Positions 1-12,646 of a stretch of 64,000 bases of DNA are shown in pieces; position 1 is the first letter of the stretch, and the number at the start of each line of letters is the position of its first letter. The translations under genes were made by a program, and so were the position numbers. The notes under the pieces were generated by a model. That model ran no database searches. It saw nothing but the letters and a program-made list of their open reading frames with translations, and was not told the origin of the DNA. Where the stretch lies: contig OX326959.1 of NCBI GenBank assembly GCA_946800325.1, forward strand, positions 7,398,501-7,462,500, written 5' to 3'. Origin of the DNA: Luzula sylvatica. Lineage: Eukaryota; Streptophyta; Magnoliopsida; Poales; Juncaceae.

Positions 1-3000
1 TTTCTGTCTAGAATGAGAAAATAACTTTATTTTTTTGTTTTTTTTTAAAATATTCCAAAATTTAAGACTAACACTTGCGAATATTTTTTTTCAAAAAAAT
101 TAGAAAAAATAAATGCAAAAAGTGAAGCATTAACACTTTAAATAAAATCAATTATTATATTTTTCTAATAAAAACAAAAATTGATGTCTAAAACGACCAA
201 AATACTTAATATTTATGTTTTCATAAAAAATACTAAAAAATAGAAGGCAAACACATGCGAATTTCTATTACAAAAAATTTGAATTTGTTTTTCAAAAAGT
301 GAAGACTAACACGTTCAAAAAAAAAATCAATTATCATATTTTTATAATAAATTCCAAAATTGATGTCTAAAACGACCAAAAAACTTCATTTTCACGTTTT
401 CATCATAAATACTCTAAAATAGAAGACTAACACATGAGGATATCTATTTTTGGTTTTCAAAAAATTAGAAAAAATGCAAAAAGTGAAGTCTAACACCTTC
501 AAAAAAATCAATTATCATATTTTTTCTAGAAATGCCAAAATTGATGTCTAAAACGACCAAAATACATAATTTTCATGTTTTCATCATAAATACTCAAAAA
601 TAGAAGACTAACCCATGCAAATTTCTATTTTATTCAAGCATTTAGAAAAAAAAATACAAAAAGTGAAGTCTAACACCTTCAAAAAATCAATTATCATATT
701 ATTCTAATAAATTCCAAAATTGATGTCTAAATCGACCAAAATACTTAATTTTCATATTTTCATCATAATCCTAAAAAAATTTAAGACTAACAAACTCAAA
801 TTTCTGTTTTTTCAAAATTCCATAAGAATGCAAAAATTTTAGTCTAACACATGCAATTTTTTTTTTCAAATTTGTTTTAAAAGAAAATGCAAAAAGGTCA
901 GTGTAACACCTTCAAAAATATCAATTCTCAATTATTTTCTAATAAATGCCAAAATTAATGGCTGAAAAGACCGAATTGGTTAATTTTCCTGTTCTCATAA
1001 AAAAAACTCCAAAATTGAAGACTAACACATGCGAATTTCTATTTTTTTGAAAAAATATAAAAAGTGAAGTCTAACACCTTTAGAAAAATCAATTCATATT
1101 TTTCAAATAAATTCCAAAATTAATGTCTAAAACGACCTAAATACTTAATTTTCATGTTTTCATAGTAAATACCTACAAATTTAGGACTAACACAATAAAA
1201 TATCTATTTTTAAAAAATTTCACAAAAATAAAAAAAGTGAAGTCTAACACATGCAGATTTCATTATTTTTTTCAAATTTGTTTTAAAAACATTGCAAAAA
1301 ATTAAGTCTAACACATTCAAAAATATCAGTTCTTATTTTTTCTAACAAATGCCAAAATTAATGTCTAAAATGACCTAAGTACTTAATTGTCACATTTTCA
1401 ACCAAAAAAGTCCAAAATTGAAGACTAACACATGCAAATTTCGATTTTTGTCAATTTTGTTTCAAAAATGGAAAAGGTGAAGCCACCTTCAAAAATGTCA
1501 AATATCCTATTTTCCAAAAGAATTCAAAGATTTCTTGCTATAATGAGAAAATAACTTCCTTTTTATGTTTTCCTGAAAAAACTCCGAAATTGATGGCTAA
1601 CGCATGCGAATTTCTTTTTTTTCAAAAATTTACAAAAAATGCAAAAATTGAAGCTAACACCTTCAAAAAAATCAATTATCATATTTTTCTAATAAGTGCC
1701 TAAATTGTGGGCTAAAACTATCAAAATACTTTGTTTTCGTGCTTTATAAATAAATACAAAAAAATAGAAGACTAACACATGCGAATTTCTATTTTTTCAA
1801 AAAATTAGAAAAGAAATTGCAAAAATTGAAGTCTAACACCTTAAAAAAAAAATCAATTATTATATTTTTCTAGAAATGCCAAAATTGATGTCTAAAACGA
1901 CCAAAATACTTAATTTTCATGTTTTCATCATAAATACTAAAAAATAGAGGACTACCACATGCGAATTTCTATTTTTTTACAAACAATTAGAATTTGTTTT
2001 TCAAAAAGTAAAGTCTAACACCTTAAAAAAAATTAATTATCATATTTTCCTAATAAATTCCAAAATTGATGTCTAAATCGACCAAAATACTTAATTTTCA
2101 TATTTTCATTATAATCCTAAAATAATTTAAGACTAACAAACCCAAATTTCTGTTTTTTCAAAATTCCATAAGAATGCAAAAATTTTAGTCTAACACATGC
2201 ATTTTTTTTTTCAAATTTGTTTTAAAAGAAAATGCAAAAAGGTAAGTCTAACACCTTCAAAAATGTCAATTCTCAATTTTTTTCTAATAAATACCACAAT
2301 TAATGTCTAAAAGGACCGAAATAGTTAATTTTCATTTTCTGATAAAAAAAACTCCAAAATTAAAGACTAACACATGCGAATTTCTATTTTTTCAAAAAAT
2401 TACAAAAAATGCAAAGGTGAAGTCTTACACCTTAAAAAATGGCAAATATCATATTTTTCCAAAGAATTCGAAAATTTCTGTCTAGACTGAGAAAATAACT
2501 TTATTTTTATGTTTTCTTGAAAAAACACCAAAATTGAAGACTAACACATGTGAATTTCTATTTTTTTGAAAAAATTAGAAAAATGTAAAAAGTGAAGTCT
2601 AACACCTTAAAAAAAATCTATTATCACATTCTTCTAGAAATGCCAAAATTGATGTCTAAAACAACCTAAATACTTAATTTCCATGTTTTCATAATAAATA
2701 CCTACAAATTTAAGACTAACACACTCAAATATCTATTTTTTAAAAAAATTTACAAAAATAAAAAAAGTGAAGTCTAACACGCGAATTTCTATATTTTTTT
2801 CAAATTTGTTTTAAAAACAATGCAAAAAGTTGTCTAACACCTTCAAAAATATGAGTTCTTATTTTTTTCTAATAAATGCCAAAATTAATGTCTAAAAAGG
2901 CCGAAGTACTTAATTGTCATATTTTCAACGAAAACAATATGTCTAAAACGGCCGAAGTACTTAGTGTCTAAAATGACCGAAGTACTTAATTATCATATTT

Positions 3001-5262
3001 TCAACCAAAAAACTCCAAAATTGAAGACTAACACATGCAAATTTCGATTTTTGTCAAAAAATTTTCAAAAATGGAAAAGGTGAAGCCTTACACCTTCAAA
3101 AATGTCAAATATCCTATTTTCCAAAAGAATTAGAAGATTTCTATCTAGAATGAAAAAAATAACTTCCTTTTTATATTTTCCTGAAAAAACTCCGAAATTG
3201 ATGGCTAGCACATGCGAATTTCTATTTTTTCGAAAAAATACAAAAAATGTAAAAAGTGAAGTCTAACACCTTCAAAAAAATCAATTATCATATTTTTCTA
3301 ATAAGTGCCTAAATAGATGTCAAAAACTACCAAAATACTTAGTTTTCATGTTTTATTCATAAATACTAAAAAATAGAAGACTAACACATGCGAATTTCTA
3401 TTTTTTCAAAAAATTAGAAAACAAAATGCAAAAAGTAAAGTCGAACACCTTCAAAAATCAATTATCACATTTTTCTAGAAATGCCCAAATTGATGTCTAA
3501 AACGACCAAAATACTTAACTTTCATGTTTTCATCATAAATACTAAAAAAAGAAGACTAACACATGCGAATTTCTATTATTTACAAAAAAATAGAATTTGT
3601 TTTTCAAAAAGTGAAGTCACCTTCAAAAAAATCAATTAACATATTTTTCGAATAAATTCCTAAATTGATGTCTAAAACGACCAAAATACTTCATTTTCAC
3701 GTTTTCATCATAAATACTGAAAAATAGAAGACTAACACATGAGAATATCAATTTTTGTTTAAAAAAAAAATAGAAAAAATGCAAAAAGTGAAGTCTAACA
3801 CCTTCAAAAAAATCTATTATCACATTCTTCTAGAAATGCCAAAATTGATGTCTAAAACGACAAAAATAGCTAAATTTCATGTTTTCATCATAAATACTCA
3901 AAAATAGAAGACTAACCCATGCAAATTTCTATTTTTTTTCCAACATTTAGAAAAATATGCATAAAGTGAAGTCTAACACCTTCAAAAAAATCAATTATCA
4001 TATTTTCCTAATAAATTCCAAAATTGATGTCTAAATCGACCAAAATAGTTAATTTTCATATTTTCATCATAATACTAAAAACTTTAAGACAAACAAATTC
4101 AAATTTCTGATTTTTCAAAATTCCATAAAAATTCAAAAAGTTTAGTCTAACACATGCAAAAATAAAAATTTCAAATTTGTTGTAAAAGAAAATGCAAAAA
4201 GGTAAGTCTAACACCTTCAAAAATATCAATTCTCATTTTTTTCTAATAAATACCACAATTAATGTCTAAAAGGACCGAAATATTTCATTTTCATGTTCTC
4301 ATAAAAAAACTCCAAAATTGAAGACAAACACATGTGGATTTCTATTTTTTTCAAAAAATTACGAAAAATGCAAAAGGTGAAGTCTTACACCTTCAAATAT
4401 GTCAAATATCATATTTTTCAAAAGAATTCGAAAATTTCTGTCTAGAATGAGAAAATAACTTTATTTTTATGTTTTCTTGAAAAAACACCAAAATTGAAGA
4501 CAAACACATGCGAATTTTTATTTTTTTCTGAAAAATTAGAAAAAATGTAAAAAGTGAAGTCTAACACCTTCAGAAAAATCAATTCATATTTTTCAAATAA
4601 ATTCAGAAATTAATGTCTAAAAGGACCTAAATTCTTAATTTCCATGTTCTCATAATAAATACCTACAAATTTAAGACTGACACACTCAAATATCTATTTT
4701 TTGAAAAATTTCCAAAAAATTCAAAAAGTGAAGTTTAACACATGTGAATTTCTATATTTTTTTCAAATTTGTTTTAAAAACAATGCAAAAAGTTAAGTCT
4801 AACACCTTCAAAAATATCAGTTCTTATTTTTTTCTATTAAATGCCAAAATTAATGTCTAAAACGACCGAAGTACTTAATTGTCATATTTTCAACCAAAAA
4901 ACTCCAAAATTGAAGACTAACACATACAAATTTCGATTTGTGTCAAATTTGTTTCAAAAATGGGAAAGGTGAAGCCTTATACCTTAAAAAATGTCAAATA
5001 TCCTATTTTCCAAAAGAATTATAAGATTTCTATCTAGAATAAGAAAATAACTTCCTTTTTATGTTTTCAAGAAAAAAACTCGGAAATTGATGGCTAACAC
5101 ATGCGAATTTCTATTTTTTTCGAAAAAATAAAAAAAAGCAAAAAGTGAAGTCTTAACACCTTCAAAAAACTCAATTATCATATTTTTCTAATAAATGCCT
5201 AAATTGATGTCAAAAACAAACAAAATACTTAGTTTTCATGTTTTATTCATAAATACTAAAAT
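1..5262. repeat. Satellite A array, ~180 bp monomer made of three ~60 bp boxes
   Basis: Very AT-rich tandem repeat filling the first 5.2 kb. Each monomer has three related boxes about 60 bp apart: GAAGTCTAACACC, then GATGTCTAAAACGACC, then GAAGACTAACACATG. For example these fall at 484, 543 and 603, and the next monomer starts at 664. Monomers are diverged, and some boxes are replaced by variants such as TTCTGTCTAGAATGAG (near 1, 2475 and 4435), so a higher-order order of variants is present. The small ORFs inside are low-complexity shadows and I do not call them genes. I do not recognise this satellite as a named family. Confidence 0.9.
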
Positions 5263-8200
5263 TTCAATTTTTTCAAAAAAATCAATTAATATATTTTTAA
5301 AAAAAAATATTATAATTGTAGTGTAACACTAGAAAAATACTCAATTTTCATGCCGTACTCAAAATACTCCGTAATTAAACACAAACACACACAAATTTCA
5401 TTTTTTTCAAAAATTTCGTAAAAATACAAAAAACAGAAGTCTAACACCTTTGAAAAAAAAAATTCAATTATGATATTTTTTTAAAATTTAAATATAACAC
5501 AAGCAAAATGCTCAATAATCATGTCGTACTCAAAATGTAAAAAATTCAGTTATGATATTTTTTTAAAAAAATGTTAAAATTGAAATGTAATACAAGCAAA
5601 ATACTCAATTTTCATGTCGTACTGAAAATACTCCGTAATTGAAGACTAACACACTCAAATTTTAATTTTTTCCAAAATTTCTAAAAAATGCAAAAACAGA
5701 TGTCTAACACCTACAAAAAAATAAATTATGATATTTTTTTTTAAAAATGATAAAATTGAAGTGTAACACAAGAAAAATACTCAATTTTCGTGTCATACTC
5801 AAAATACTCCGTAATTGAAGACTAACATACACAAATTTCAATTTTTTTCCAAAATTTCTGAAAAATGCAAAAATACAAGTCTAACACCTACAAGAAATTC
5901 AATTATGATATTTTTTAAAAAAATGTTAAAATTGAAGTGTAACACAAGCAAAGTACTCAATTTTCATGTCCTACTAAAAGTAGTCCGTAATTGAAGACTA
6001 ACACACACAAATTTCAATTTTTTCAAGAAATTCTTAAAAATGCAAAAAGAGAAGTCTAACACTTCGAAAAAAATTCAATTATGATATATTTTTTTAAAAT
6101 GTTAAAATTGAAGTGTAATACAAGCAATATACTCAATTGTCATGTCGTACTCAAAATATTCCGTAATTGAAGACTAACATACACAAATTTCAATTTTTTC
6201 CAAAATTTCTGAAAAATAGAAAAACAGAAGTCTAACACCTTCTAAAAATTCAATTATGATATGTTTTAAAAAAAATGTTAAAATTGAAGTGTAACACAAG
6301 CAAAGTACTAAATTTTCATGTCCTACTCAAAATACTCCTTAATTGAAGACTAACATACACAAATTTCATTTTTTTTTCAAAAATTTCATAAAAATGCAAA
6401 AATTGAAGTCTAACACCTTCGAAAAATTCAATCAAGATATTTTTAAAAAATGTTAAAATTGAAGTGTAACAAAAGCAAAATTATCAATTTTCTTTTCGTA
6501 CCCAAAATACTCCGTAATTGAAGACTAACACACACAAATTTCAAATTTTTATAAAATTTCTTAAATATACAAAAACAAAATTCTAATACCTTCAAAAAAA
6601 TCAATTATGATATTTTAAAAAAAAAATATTAAAATTCAAGTGTAACACAAGCAAAATTCTCAATTTTCATGTCGTATTCAAAATACTCAGTAATTAAACA
6701 CTAACACACAGAAATTTCATTTTTTTCAAAAATTTCTTAAGAATGCAAAAAACAGAAGTCTAACACCTTCGAAAAATTCAATTATGACATTTTTTTAAAA
6801 ATTTTAAAATTGAAATATAACACAAGCAAAATGCTCAATTTTCATGTCGTACTCAAAATACTCCGTATTTGAAGACTAACACACACAAATTTCAATTTTT
6901 TCAATACAATTCTTAAAAATGCAAAAACAAAAGTCTAACACCTTCAAAAAATTCAATTATGATATTTTTTTAAAAAATGTTCAAATTGAAGTCTTACAAA
7001 AGCAAAATACTAAATTTTTTTCGTACTCAATATACTCCGTAATTGAAGACTAACGCACACAAATTTCAATATTTTATAAAATTTCTTAAAAATGCAAAAA
7101 CAGAAGTCTAACACCTTCAAAAAAATCAATTATGATATATTTTTTAAAAAATATTTAAATTGAAGTGTAACACAAGCAAAATACTCAATTTTCATGTCGT
7201 AATCAAAATACTCCGTAATTAAACTCTAACACACACATATTTAATTTTTTTCAAAAAATTCATGAAACTGCAAAAAACAGAAGTCTAACTACACCTTCGA
7301 AAAATTCATTCATGATGCTTTTTAAATTTTTTTAAAATTGAAATATAACACAAGCAAAATGCTCAATTTTCATGTCGTACTCAAAATACTCCGTAATTGA
7401 AGACTAAAACACACAAATTTCAATTTTTCCGAAAAATTCTTAAAAATGCAAAAACAGAAGTCTAACACCTTCATAAAATTAAATTATGATATTTTTTAAA
7501 AAAATGTTAAAATTGAAATGTAATACAAGCAAAATACTAAATTTTCATGTCGTACTCAAAATACTCCGTAATTGAAGACTAACATACACAAATTTCAATT
7601 TTATCCAATCTTTCTACAAAATGCAAAAACAGAAGTCTAACACCTTAAAAAAAAAATCAAATATGATATTTTTTTAAGAAAATGTTAAAATTGAAGTGTA
7701 ACACAAGGAAAATACTCCGTAATTAAACACTAACACACAAATTTAATGTTTTTCAAAAATTTCATAAAAATGCAAAATATTGAAGTCTAACACCTTCGAA
7801 AAATTCAATTATGATATTTTTTTTTTAAATTTGAAAATTGAAACATAACACAAGCAAAATGCTCAATTTTCATGTCGAACTCAAAATACTCCGTAATTGA
7901 AGACTAACACACACAAATTTCAATTTTTTCAAAAAATTCTTAAAAATGCAAAAACGGAAGTCTAACACCTTCAAAAAATTCAATTATGATAGTTTATTTA
8001 AAATGTTAAAATTGAAATGTAATAAAAGAAAAATACTCATTTGTCATGTCGTACTCAAAATACTCCGTAATTGAAGACTAGAATACACAATTTTGAATTT
8101 TTTCCAAAATTTCCAAAAAAATTCAAAAATAGACCTCTAACACCATCAAAAAAATCAATTATGATATTTTAAAAAAAAATGTGAAAATTGAAGTGTAACA

Positions 8201-10235
8201 CAAGCAAAATACTCAATTTTCATGTCATACTCAAAATACTCCGTAATTAAACCCTAACACATACAAATTTCATTTTTATCAAAAATTTCTGAAAAATGCA
8301 AAAAACTGAAGTCCAACACCTTCGAAAAATTCAATTACGATATTTTTTTAAAATTTTAAAATTGAAATATAACAAAAACAAAATGCTCAATTTTCATGTC
8401 GTAATCAAAATACTCCGTAATTGAAGACCAACACACACAAAATTCAATTTTTTCAAGAAATTCTTAAAAATGCAAAAACAGTAGTCTAACACCTTCAAAA
8501 AATTCAATTATGTTATATTTTTTTAAAATGTTTAAATTGAAATGTATGACAAGCAACTCAATTGTCATGTCGTACTCAATCTATTCCGTAATTGTAGACT
8601 AACATACACAAATTTCAATTTTTTCCAAAATTTCTGAAAAATGCAAAAACATACGTCTAACGCCTTCAAAAAATTCAATTATTTTATTTAAAAAAAAAAT
8701 GATAAAATTGAAGTGTAACACAAGCAAAGTAATCAATTTCTATGTCCTACTCAAAATTCTCTGTAATTGAAGACTAACACACACAAATTTCATTTTTTTC
8801 AAAAATTTCTTAAAAATGCAAAAATTGAAGTCTAACACTTTCGAAAAATTGAATAAAGATATTTTTTTAAAAAAGGTTAAAATTGAAGTGTAACAAAAGC
8901 AAAATTTTCAATTTTCATTTCGTACTCAAAATACTCCGTAATTGAAGACTAACACACACAAATTTCCATTTTTCATAAAATTTCTTAAAAATGCAAAAAC
9001 AGAAGTCTAACACCTTCAAAAAAATCAATTATGATATTTTTAAAAAAAATTGTTAAAATTGAAGTGTAACACAATCAAAATACTCAATTTTTCTTGTCGT
9101 ACTCAAAATACTCCGTAATTGAATACAAACATACACAAATTTCAATTTTTTCCAAACTTTCAGAAAAATGCAAAAAAAGAAGTCAAACACCATAAAAAAA
9201 AATTCAATTATGATATTTTTTAAAAAAATGTTAAAATTGAAGTGTAACACAAGCAAAGTACTCAATTTTCATGTTCTACTCAAAATAGTCCGTAATTGAA
9301 CACTAACACACACAAATTTCAATGTTTTCCAAAATTTTTGAAAAATGCAAAAACAGAAGTCTAACACCTTCAAAAAATTCAATTATGATATTTTCTAAAA
9401 AATTGTTAAAAATGAAGTGTAACACAAGCAAAGTACTCAATTTTCATGTCCTACTCAAAATACTCCGTAATTGAAGACTAACACAGACAAATTTCATTTT
9501 TTTCAAAGATTTCATAAAAATGCAAAAATTGAAGTCTATAACCCTCGAAAAATTCCATTAAGATATTTTTTAAAAAAATGTTAAAATTGAAGTGTAACAA
9601 AAGCAAAATACACAATTTTTATTTCGTAATAGAAATACTCCGTAATTGAAGACTAACACACACAAATTTCAATTTTTTCTAAAATTTCTAAAAAATGCAA
9701 AAACAGAAGTCTAACACCTTCAAAAAAATCAATCATGATATTTTTTTAAAAAAATATTAAAATTGAAGTGTAACACAAGCAAAACACTTAATTTTCATGT
9801 CGTACTCAAAAATACTCCGTAATTAAACACTACCACACACAAATTTCATTTTTTTCTAAAATTTCTTAAAAATGCAAAAAACTGAAGTCTGACACCTTCG
9901 AAAAATTTAATTATGATATTTTTTGAATTTTTTTCAAATTAAAATATAACACAAGCAAAGTGCTCAATTTTCATGTCGTACTCAAAATACTCCGTAATTG
10001 AAGACTAACACATACAAATTTCAATTTTTTCTAAAAATTTTTAAAAATGAAAAAACAGAAGTCTAACACCTTCAAAAAATTCAATTATGATATTTTTTTA
10101 AAAAAATGTTAAAATTGAAATGTAATACAAGAAAAATACTCAGTTTTCATGTCGTACTCAAAATACTCCGTAATTGAAGACTAACATACGCAAGTTTCAA
10201 TTTTTTCCAAAATTTCTGAAAATGCAAAAACATAA
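5263..10235. repeat. Satellite B array, block 1, ~177 bp monomer of three ~59 bp boxes
   Basis: AT-rich tandem repeat distinct from satellite A, with an abrupt change near 5262. Boxes are GAAGTCTAACACCTTC, GAAGTGTAACACAAGC and GAAGACTAACACACAC. In one clear monomer they start at 7103, 7162, 7221, and the next at 7280, giving exactly 59 bp steps. Constant stretches include TCATGTCGTACTCAAAATAC and CTCCGTAATTGAAG. The third box often appears as AAACACTAACAC, giving two monomer types. The block is cut at 10235 by an LTR element and resumes at 17944. Confidence 0.92.
10231..10235. repeat. Target site duplication of element 1, left copy (CATAA)
   Basis: CATAA directly precedes the TGTTGG terminus of the LTR at 10236. 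The same five bases follow the opposite CCAACA terminus at 17939-17943. Joining the flanks at one CATAA restores a normal satellite B context (AAAAACATAAGTCTAACACC), so the element inserted into pre-existing satellite. Confidence 0.93.
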
Positions 10236-11641
10236 TGTTGGTTAATTCTAACCTAGAGGGGGGTAAATTTGGCAATCTAACTTACACTTAGTTTAGATTT
10301 AAACCTAATTTACGGTGCGGAATAAATAATAATTTAGATGATAAAAATGATACCGTACAAACACTTTGAGACAAGATGTTTGTTTACGAAGTTCGGTAGG
10401 TGGTTGCTTTGTAGCTTTAACTCACCCTTTACTCGCTTAATTGACCGACTCAATTATTTGCGAGTACCTACGTCTCCGGGAATGCCTTGTGCCTCTTTTT
10501 GGCTTTCGATTGAATTCCAACTCAACTCGATTACAAGGATTTGCCTAGATCGATTTACACGCTTCTATCGATCTATAGCTTAGGCTCTTTACAATTTGTT
10601 GCACTAGCCTATTACACTTTTTCACTAATCGAGCTACAACGTGATCGGTCACGTGAGTGGGATACGATTAGTGGAGAATATCGAAAGTAGATCAACGATC
10701 TAAAGAGGTTTCTCAAGCTATCAATGGATATAGAAAATCACAGCTTAGGGTTTCTCTCTTTTTAGGTTTGAAAGTTTTAAATTGAGGAAGTGAGAGAGAG
10801 AGACCCATGAAGGATTCTATTTATACTCTCTATAGAAATCCTTCAGAAAACTTGTAGTGCGTTCGAACGCATACAGTCCGTTCAGAACGCACTTGAAGTT
10901 TGCACTAGCCGTTTCAAAATAACGTGCAAGTACATCTTGGGTCCGTTCGAACGGACAATGTCCGTTCGTAACGGACTCAATTATACATAGCATTTTGCGT
11001 TCACAGGAACAAGAGTCCGTTCAACGCACTGAAAAGTGGGTGAACGGATTCCAGGTTGTCCGTTCGAACGCACATGTGTGTTCGTTCGAACGCACACATC
11101 CCTGTGACGTTTTCCGTTCACAGGAAGGATTGTCCGTTCAACGCACTCAGAAGGTGGGTGAACGGATTCTAATTGTCCGTTCGAACGGACATGATTGTTC
11201 GTTCGAACGCACACATCCCTGTGACACGTTTGGTTCTAATCAAGCTTTAAGGTTTTGATATGTAGCAAGTCCGTTCTGAACGGACTTTGAGTTCGTTCAG
11301 AACGCACTTCCTGCTTGACTGAACTCTTTGTTATTTTGAACATGATTTTACTTGAGTTCTACTAGGTTTGTACCTAAGGTTTATTTGTGGCGTATCCCAC
11401 TCACGGAAGGCTTCAACATCTTGAGTCTTGATGTATTCCAATGGCCTTCCTTGTGTTCTTCTTTTCTTGTTTATGTTGAGACTTCATGTCCTAATTCTTG
11501 ATGTAGTCCAATGAAGTCTTCCTTCACAAATCCTCCTTCATCTTCGTATCGTACCTATGTTATCCTGCACTTTTCTGGATGTATACATTAGTAATGACAG
11601 TGTTTTGAAATAATCAAACTATCAGGAAATTTGAACCAACA
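10236..11641 (-). repeat. Element 1, 3' LTR
   Basis: 1406 bp, ending in TGTTGGTT...AACCAACA inverted termini. On the minus strand it starts TGTTGGTTCAAATTTCC (U3) and ends AGAATTAACCAACA (U5). A TATA box (TATAAATA on the minus strand) lies at 10818-10825, downstream of the palindrome array in the direction of transcription. The polypurine tract abuts it at 11644-11655. An 81-codon plus-strand ORF inside recurs in every LTR copy, but it is antisense to the element and I do not call it a gene. Confidence 0.92.
10857..11308 (-). promoter_or_regulatory. LTR U3 array of paired palindromic boxes (CCGTTCGAACGG type)
   Basis: About fourteen near-palindromic boxes arranged as seven close pairs, two of them degenerate. 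Examples are TCCGTTCGAACGGAC next to TCCGTTCGTAACGGAC at 10941-10975, and TCCGTTCTGAACGGAC next to TTCGTTCAGAACGCAC at 11269-11308. On the minus strand the array lies just upstream of the TATA box, the expected place for the U3 enhancer. Half-sites read AACGG, the core of the plant MSA element bound by three-repeat MYB proteins. That regulatory reading is inference. Equivalent arrays are present in all five LTR copies of this family here. Confidence 0.75.
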
Positions 11642-11643
11642 AA

Positions 11644-12240
11644 CTCCCCCTTTTGATTAATTTCAAAACACTGTCGGTTTGGAGAGTTTCACCATTTAGT
11701 TGAGAACTTTCCGTACGATCGTTTCTCCCCCCTTTTGAAAGAGATCAAAAGGGCCAAGGAGACTTCATCAACGGAAGGCTCCCCCTAAATGCGAGCTCCC
11801 CCTCAAAGAATGAACTGATGAATGTGTGAGCTCGTAAATATGATCAAATTCTTTTGTTTTGCTTCTTGTTCCTTCGATGCTCTTCATCATCTTCATTCAT
11901 GTGCGTCTTGATTTTCTCCGTGATTCTTTGACGTCTTTGATTCTTGTTATTCTTGATTGATCATTTCATTTTGTACCTGTCTCCTACACATTTATCTTGC
12001 TAGATTTTGTTAGTAGTATCGACATTGTATTTGAGATAATCAAACAATAGGAAATTTGAACCAACAAACTCCCCCTTTTGATTCATTTCAAAACAATGTC
12101 GATTTGGAGAGATACATCGATTATCGGTATCTTTCCAATACGATTATCCTTTCTCCCCCTTTTTGAAAGTGGATCAAAAGGGAGTGTAATGGAAAAATCA
12201 TGAAGGAAAGCTCCCCCTACATACAAGCTCCCCCTAAACA
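11644..12240 (-). promoter_or_regulatory. Duplicated multiple polypurine tract block with relic U3 head
   Basis: Just inside the 3' LTR is a set of purine tracts (seen on plus as CTCCCCCTTTTG at 11644, CTCCCCCCTTTTG at 11725, CTCCCCCTAAAT near 11779 and CTCCCCCTCAAAG near 11796). A diverged U3 head follows, ending GAAATTTGAACCAACA at 12066, and then a second complete set (12069, 12153, 12211 and 12228). The tract at 11644 abuts the functional LTR and should prime plus-strand synthesis. Several tracts before the 3' LTR are a known Sirevirus trait. The doubled block implies recombination with an older related element. A 114-codon minus-strand ORF at 12083-12427 is not conserved in element 2 and looks spurious. 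Confidence 0.75.
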
Positions 12241-12646
12241 CGTGCATATCGCTCGTGTATAGGCTTTGATGTAGTTGAATACTCTTTAAATTATGAATGA
12301 TTTTTGAGATTAGTATGTGATATAGTTTTTGAATTTTAGTAATGAAAATGTTAACTAAAAATATAATACTCATTTGCACAAATATTTTAACCAAATATAT
12401 TCTTAACACAATTTCAAATTTTAGCACAACTAAACAAGAGTTTCGAAAACAAATATGTCAAAGAAACATGCAAATAGCTACTAATTTTTTTTAGAAAATA
12501 TTTTTATGCTCTAATGAGCTAGGTAGACGCACACAACTCTACTCGTCTCCGGTCGAGTCTTCCTCCTCGGGATCGTCGTTGGTTTGAAGGCGACGGTTCA
12601 ATGCCTCGAAGTGGGTGTCTATGCGTTCAAATAGTTCGGCACGAAG
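12241..12646. other. Untranslated region between polypurine tracts and ORF2
   Basis: AT-rich to about 12530, then higher GC towards the end of the ORF2 relic. I see no further motif here. Confidence 0.5.

Noticed and set aside
1..10235. CRISPR-like array of regularly spaced repeats
   Set aside because: Spacing is regular, but the 'spacers' are also repeated and similar, there are no cas genes, and the context is a plant satellite.
10338..10583. 81-codon plus-strand ORF conserved in all LTR copies (also 16635, 21292, 49069, 55734)
   Set aside because: It lies in U5 antisense to the element, and is conserved only because the LTRs are recent copies. No domain recognised.
10981..11258. ORFs in the palindrome array of the LTRs (both strands)
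   Set aside because: They translate the repeated palindromic boxes on either strand, giving repetitive VRSN/FERTH peptides. Regulatory-type sequence, not coding.
12083..12427. 114-codon ORF in the 3' region of element 1
   Set aside because: It overlaps purine tracts, is not present in element 2, and has low-complexity composition.
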